From the NCBI RefSeq assembly GCF_037335815.1, contig NZ_CP147841.1, positions 4,278,001 through 4,342,000 of the forward strand: DNA of 64,000 nt. The letters run 5' to 3'. The position numbers and the translations under genes were made by a program. Under the pieces are notes generated by a model. The model was not told the origin of the DNA, ran no database searches, and saw only the letters and a program-made list of their open reading frames with translations. The stretch is from Salinirubellus litoreus. GTDB taxonomy: Archaea; Halobacteriota; Halobacteria; Halobacteriales; Haloarculaceae. Of this stretch, positions 61,445-64,000 are shown one piece after another (the stretch's first letter is position 1; every line of letters starts with the position of its first letter).

Positions 61445-62440
61445 GTGAGGTCGATCTCCGATCTGCAGGAGGCGGTTCGAGCGTTTCTTGTCGGTGATCG
61501 TGGAACAGGCTCTGTGAGCCACGATCCGGATACGGTACCAGAACGTGACACCACGGGCGACGACCGGGCGGTGTTCGGTCGGGGAGGGCTCGATATAGAT
61601 GCTCTACGCGAAACGTCCTGGGCCACGATCGGTGCCGTCGTAATCGCCGGGGTGATGGCAGTGTCGCTGTTCCATCTGACTCTGCCGGCGATTTCCGATG
61701 CACTCGCCCCTGTGGTCGACGCGACGGGGGGACTCGTCGAGGTAACACTCCTCGTCAACCTCGCGTTCGTCGTCGTGATCGTCGGTGGGATCATCCTCCG
61801 GTTCGGCGACCTCCGACCGCGGGACATCGGACTCGTTCGGGCGGACCTCCCGCTCGGCATCGGGATCACCGCCGGAACGTGGATCCTCGTGCAAGTGACT
61901 GGTGTCGCAGCTCTGCTACTCCAGGGCGAGTCGCTCGCGCTCGCCGACTCGGTGATCCGGGTCGGAATACTCCCCGTTCTCGGCGGCTTCGTCGGCCAGG
62001 TATTCGGAAACGCGCTGTACGAGGAGACCGTCTATCGGGCGTTCCTCCTGCCCCAGCTCGCGAAGAAGTTCGCGCGACAGTCCTGGGGTGAGTCTCCACG
62101 AACCGCGTTCCTCCTCGCCCTCCTGGCCTCTCAGGTCGTATTCACACTCGTTCACGTTCCGGGACGGCTCGCCGGCGGAGTCGAGGTCGGGGACCTCCCC
62201 GTGTTCCTCACAGCGCCGTTCGTCCTCGGTGTACTGTTCGCCCTCGTCTACGCCCGGACCGGAAACCTGTTCGTCACGATCGGCCTTCACGCCCTCATCA
62301 ACGATCCCGTCCTCCTCGTGGACGCGGGTGGGGTCGTGCTGGTGCCGCTCCTGCTCGTCGTCTTCGCCATCCTCGTCGCCTGGCCGTCACTACTGACGTG
62401 GGTCGGGGGCGAAGAATCACGTCCCGAGCCATCGTCGTGA
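61445..62440 (+). CDS. CPBP-family intramembrane glutamic protease, EETVYRA subtype
   Basis: 331 residues from GTG 61445; an in-frame GTG at 61514 would give 308 and fits the usual hydrophilic N-terminus better. About eight helices. Motifs: ALYEETVYRAFLLPQLA (EE 193-194, Arg198), FTLVHVPGRLAGG (His237) and HALIN before DPVLL. It belongs to the Abi-like subgroup with the protein at 50958. The segment after the first motif has an insertion (FARQSWGESPRT). Probably a separate transcription unit or the second gene after 60464. Confidence 0.85.
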   Translation: MRSISDLQEAVRAFLVGDRGTGSVSHDPDTVPERDTTGDDRAVFGRGGLDIDALRETSWATIGAVVIAGVMAVSLFHLTLPAISDALAPVVDATGGLVEVTLLVNLAFVVVIVGGIILRFGDLRPRDIGLVRADLPLGIGITAGTWILVQVTGVAALLLQGESLALADSVIRVGILPVLGGFVGQVFGNALYEETVYRAFLLPQLAKKFARQSWGESPRTAFLLALLASQVVFTLVHVPGRLAGGVEVGDLPVFLTAPFVLGVLFALVYARTGNLFVTIGLHALINDPVLLVDAGGVVLVPLLLVVFAILVAWPSLLTWVGGEESRPEPSS

Positions 62441-62591
62441 GAGTTCCGCCCCAACTGGACCGTGCACTGTCGTCTGACGAGTAACGCGTTCGATCCAGAG
62501 CAGAACGCTCCTGCACGCTCCGGCTCGCCATCGCGGTCGAACGAGGGTACCGACAGGGGAGGTCCGAAAGTTCGTAGCTGTGGGAACGACG

Positions 62592-63461
62592 TTACCGCCG
62601 GTTTCCGGACGGTCTGGTCGGGATCTCCACGTCGGAGAGGCGCTCGGGACCGTAGGCTGCGACGACGGCCAGCGCGGCGACGAGGAAGACGACCGCGTAG
62701 AGCACGTTCGGCAGTTCGGTCTGGAGCGCAGCGCCACCACCGGCGAGGTAGAGGATGCCGCCGGTGTTCACGGACGCGTGGAGTACCATCGTCAGCAGGA
62801 CGCTCCCGCCAGTCTCGTTGTAGAGCCAGGTGAACACGACCGAGAGGGCGACGACTGCCAGGGCGTAGTAGTACACCGGGACGCCGGCCTGTGAGGACCC
62901 CGCGACTACGAACAGGGGCAGGTGCCAGGCGAACCAGCCCACGCCGATGAGGAGGCTCGCGATGAGCGCCGAGTACGACCGCTGGAGCCGCGGGAGGGCG
63001 AACCCGCGCCACCCGAGTTCCTCGTTGCCTCCGCCGACCAGGAACACCTGGAGGAACAGGACCGGGTAGAGCACTAACGTGCTCGTCGATGCGGGATCGA
63101 ACTGTCCGTCGAAGACGGCGATGTGGACGAGACTCGCGGTGACGATGGCGACGGCGGGGAAGAGCAGGGCGAACGCCCAGTAGCGGAGCGACACGTTCCA
63201 CCGGAGGAGCTGGCCCGCCCACTCGCGGACGCTGTCACCGACGATCCACGTGACGAGGGCTGCGGCGACGAGCGGGCCGAACCCCCCGACCATGATGAGG
63301 ACCATCGTCTGGAGGTCGCCTGCGAGGACCAGGGGGGACCACGTCGCCCACCACTCCGCAAAGACCAGTGGCGACCACGCGGTCCACGAGAGGACGTACG
63401 CGACGACGAAGAACGTCGCCACGGGATGCTTACCGATTCGTCCGCGGATATCGAGGACCAT
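62592..63461 (-). CDS. CPBP-family intramembrane glutamic protease
   Basis: A 289-residue protein of about eight helices. Motifs: GGGNEELGWRGFALPRLQ (EE 147-148, Arg152), GWFAWHLPLFVV (His180) and HASVN (228-232). The run FALPRLQRSYSALIASLL is almost the same as in the protein at 50133 (FALPRLQRSYSALTASLL), so these two are recent paralogues. A short tandem WSPLVFAEWWATWSPLVLAG near residue 29-48 suggests slippage. It is convergent with the CPBP gene at 61445. Confidence 0.92.
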   Translation of the reverse strand: MVLDIRGRIGKHPVATFFVVAYVLSWTAWSPLVFAEWWATWSPLVLAGDLQTMVLIMVGGFGPLVAAALVTWIVGDSVREWAGQLLRWNVSLRYWAFALLFPAVAIVTASLVHIAVFDGQFDPASTSTLVLYPVLFLQVFLVGGGNEELGWRGFALPRLQRSYSALIASLLIGVGWFAWHLPLFVVAGSSQAGVPVYYYALAVVALSVVFTWLYNETGGSVLLTMVLHASVNTGGILYLAGGGAALQTELPNVLYAVVFLVAALAVVAAYGPERLSDVEIPTRPSGNRR

Positions 63462-63611
63462 GGTGAGATAATGTATCTATGTTCATATGAGCGCTCTTCA
63501 GATTCCCCCGTGCCGAGAATCGACGGGCACGCTCGACGTAGCCAGGATGACACAGCGGCCGTCCCCACGATCGCTCAGCAGTTGCCGGACCTCTCTCGTA
63601 ATAGCGACCCA

Positions 63612-64000
63612 TCAGTAGAACCCGTTCAGGACTGCATTCTGGAGACGGCCGAAGACATGTGCTTGGTCAATCGTAGAGAGGTTACTCAGCACCGCGATGG
63701 TGTACTCGGGGTCGTCGTGGTGCATGGCGATCGCCGAGTAGCCGGGGATGGTCCCGGTATGCCCCACAGAGCTCCGGCCATCGATCACCAGGTTCCGAAC
63801 CCCCAGCCCGTAGCCCCGCTGGGTCGTGACGTCCTCGTCGGGCGCGTCCACAAACGTCCGCATTCGTGAGAGCGTCGTCCCGTTCAGGATCTCGCCAGTG
63901 AACAGCGTCCGGACGAACCCGGCGACGTCCGGTGCCGTCGAGAGGATGCCGCCCGCCGCGTAGGCACCTGTCTCGAGTGACTCTCGGAAGGCAGTCAGGT
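63612..64000 (-). CDS. Serine beta-lactamase-like hydrolase, C-terminal part (continues beyond the window)
   Basis: From the window edge the frame reads SLETGAYAAGGILSTAPDVA, GFVRTLFTGEILNGTTLSRM, then YGLGVRNLVIDGRSSVGHTG and TIPGYSAIAMHHDD, ending NAVLNGFY. The HTG triad element and AGGILSTAPDVAGF region are typical of class C-like beta-lactamase/PBP4-like esterases. The SxxK and YxN motifs should lie outside the window. Many haloarchaeal members are exported. Substrate unknown. Confidence 0.85.
   Translation of the reverse strand, partial: LTAFRESLETGAYAAGGILSTAPDVAGFVRTLFTGEILNGTTLSRMRTFVDAPDEDVTTQRGYGLGVRNLVIDGRSSVGHTGTIPGYSAIAMHHDDPEYTIAVLSNLSTIDQAHVFGRLQNAVLNGFY

Noticed and set aside
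1..64000. tRNA, rRNA and CRISPR genes
   Set aside because: None seen by eye; a tRNAscan or Rfam search would be decisive.

Overview
The window is from a haloarchaeon (class Halobacteria). The signs are very high G+C with strong third-position G/C bias, acidic Asp/Glu-rich proteins, frequent GTG starts, archaeal TATA boxes 25-32 nt upstream of starts with almost no leader, a Tat-type lipoprotein, an IS1341-type TnpB, amphi-Trp domain proteins and many UspA proteins. No rRNA, tRNA or CRISPR array was seen. The genus cannot be fixed from the sequence.

Layout. (1) 1-1154: C-terminal part of an IS1341/IS605-type TnpB whose right end cuts off the 5' end of a VirB11/FlaI-like secretion ATPase gene. 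(2) 1.4-11.2 kb: an RND-type exporter, a DoxX-like membrane protein, a succinate dehydrogenase/fumarate reductase-type flavoprotein, small haloarchaeal proteins and an M20 deacylase. (3) 11.4-37 kb: a stress and transport block. It holds a P1B-type metal ATPase, six intact UspA genes plus one broken one, two amphi-Trp proteins, a DUF2267 protein, a Ca2+-type P-ATPase, an NSS symporter, a PAC2 protein, a DUF389 membrane protein and two SLC13-type permeases, one interrupted by an in-frame TGA. Broken genes are frequent here (Usp, methyltransferase, flavodoxin, P-ATPase tail, DUF4010), along with an 86-bp palindromic MITE-like element and a ~0.43-kb IS605-like mini-element. (4) 38-64 kb: a block of membrane proteins and small enzymes dominated by CPBP-family intramembrane glutamic proteases (Abi/Rce1 type).

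The main observation is the CPBP expansion. Between 30.1 and 63.5 kb there are eight intact stand-alone CPBP proteases, a ninth CPBP domain fused to the end of an ABC-2 permease, and a broken copy. The fused permease lies in a tight three-gene operon (ABC ATPase, ABC-2 permease-CPBP fusion, CPBP protease). Two CPBP genes form a second operon, and most others are single genes in both orientations. They are interleaved with paralogous SRPBCC proteins, alpha/beta hydrolases, DoxX-like and other small membrane proteins, a lipoprotein and a stand-alone E2-type acyltransferase. A role in processing or exporting membrane-associated peptides or lipidated substrates is possible, but the sequence does not show a substrate.

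The window also holds at least 14 decayed genes. Several nonsense codons look like C-to-T changes (CGA to TGA, CAG to TAG), so decay or sequencing error should be tested before these are treated as functional.
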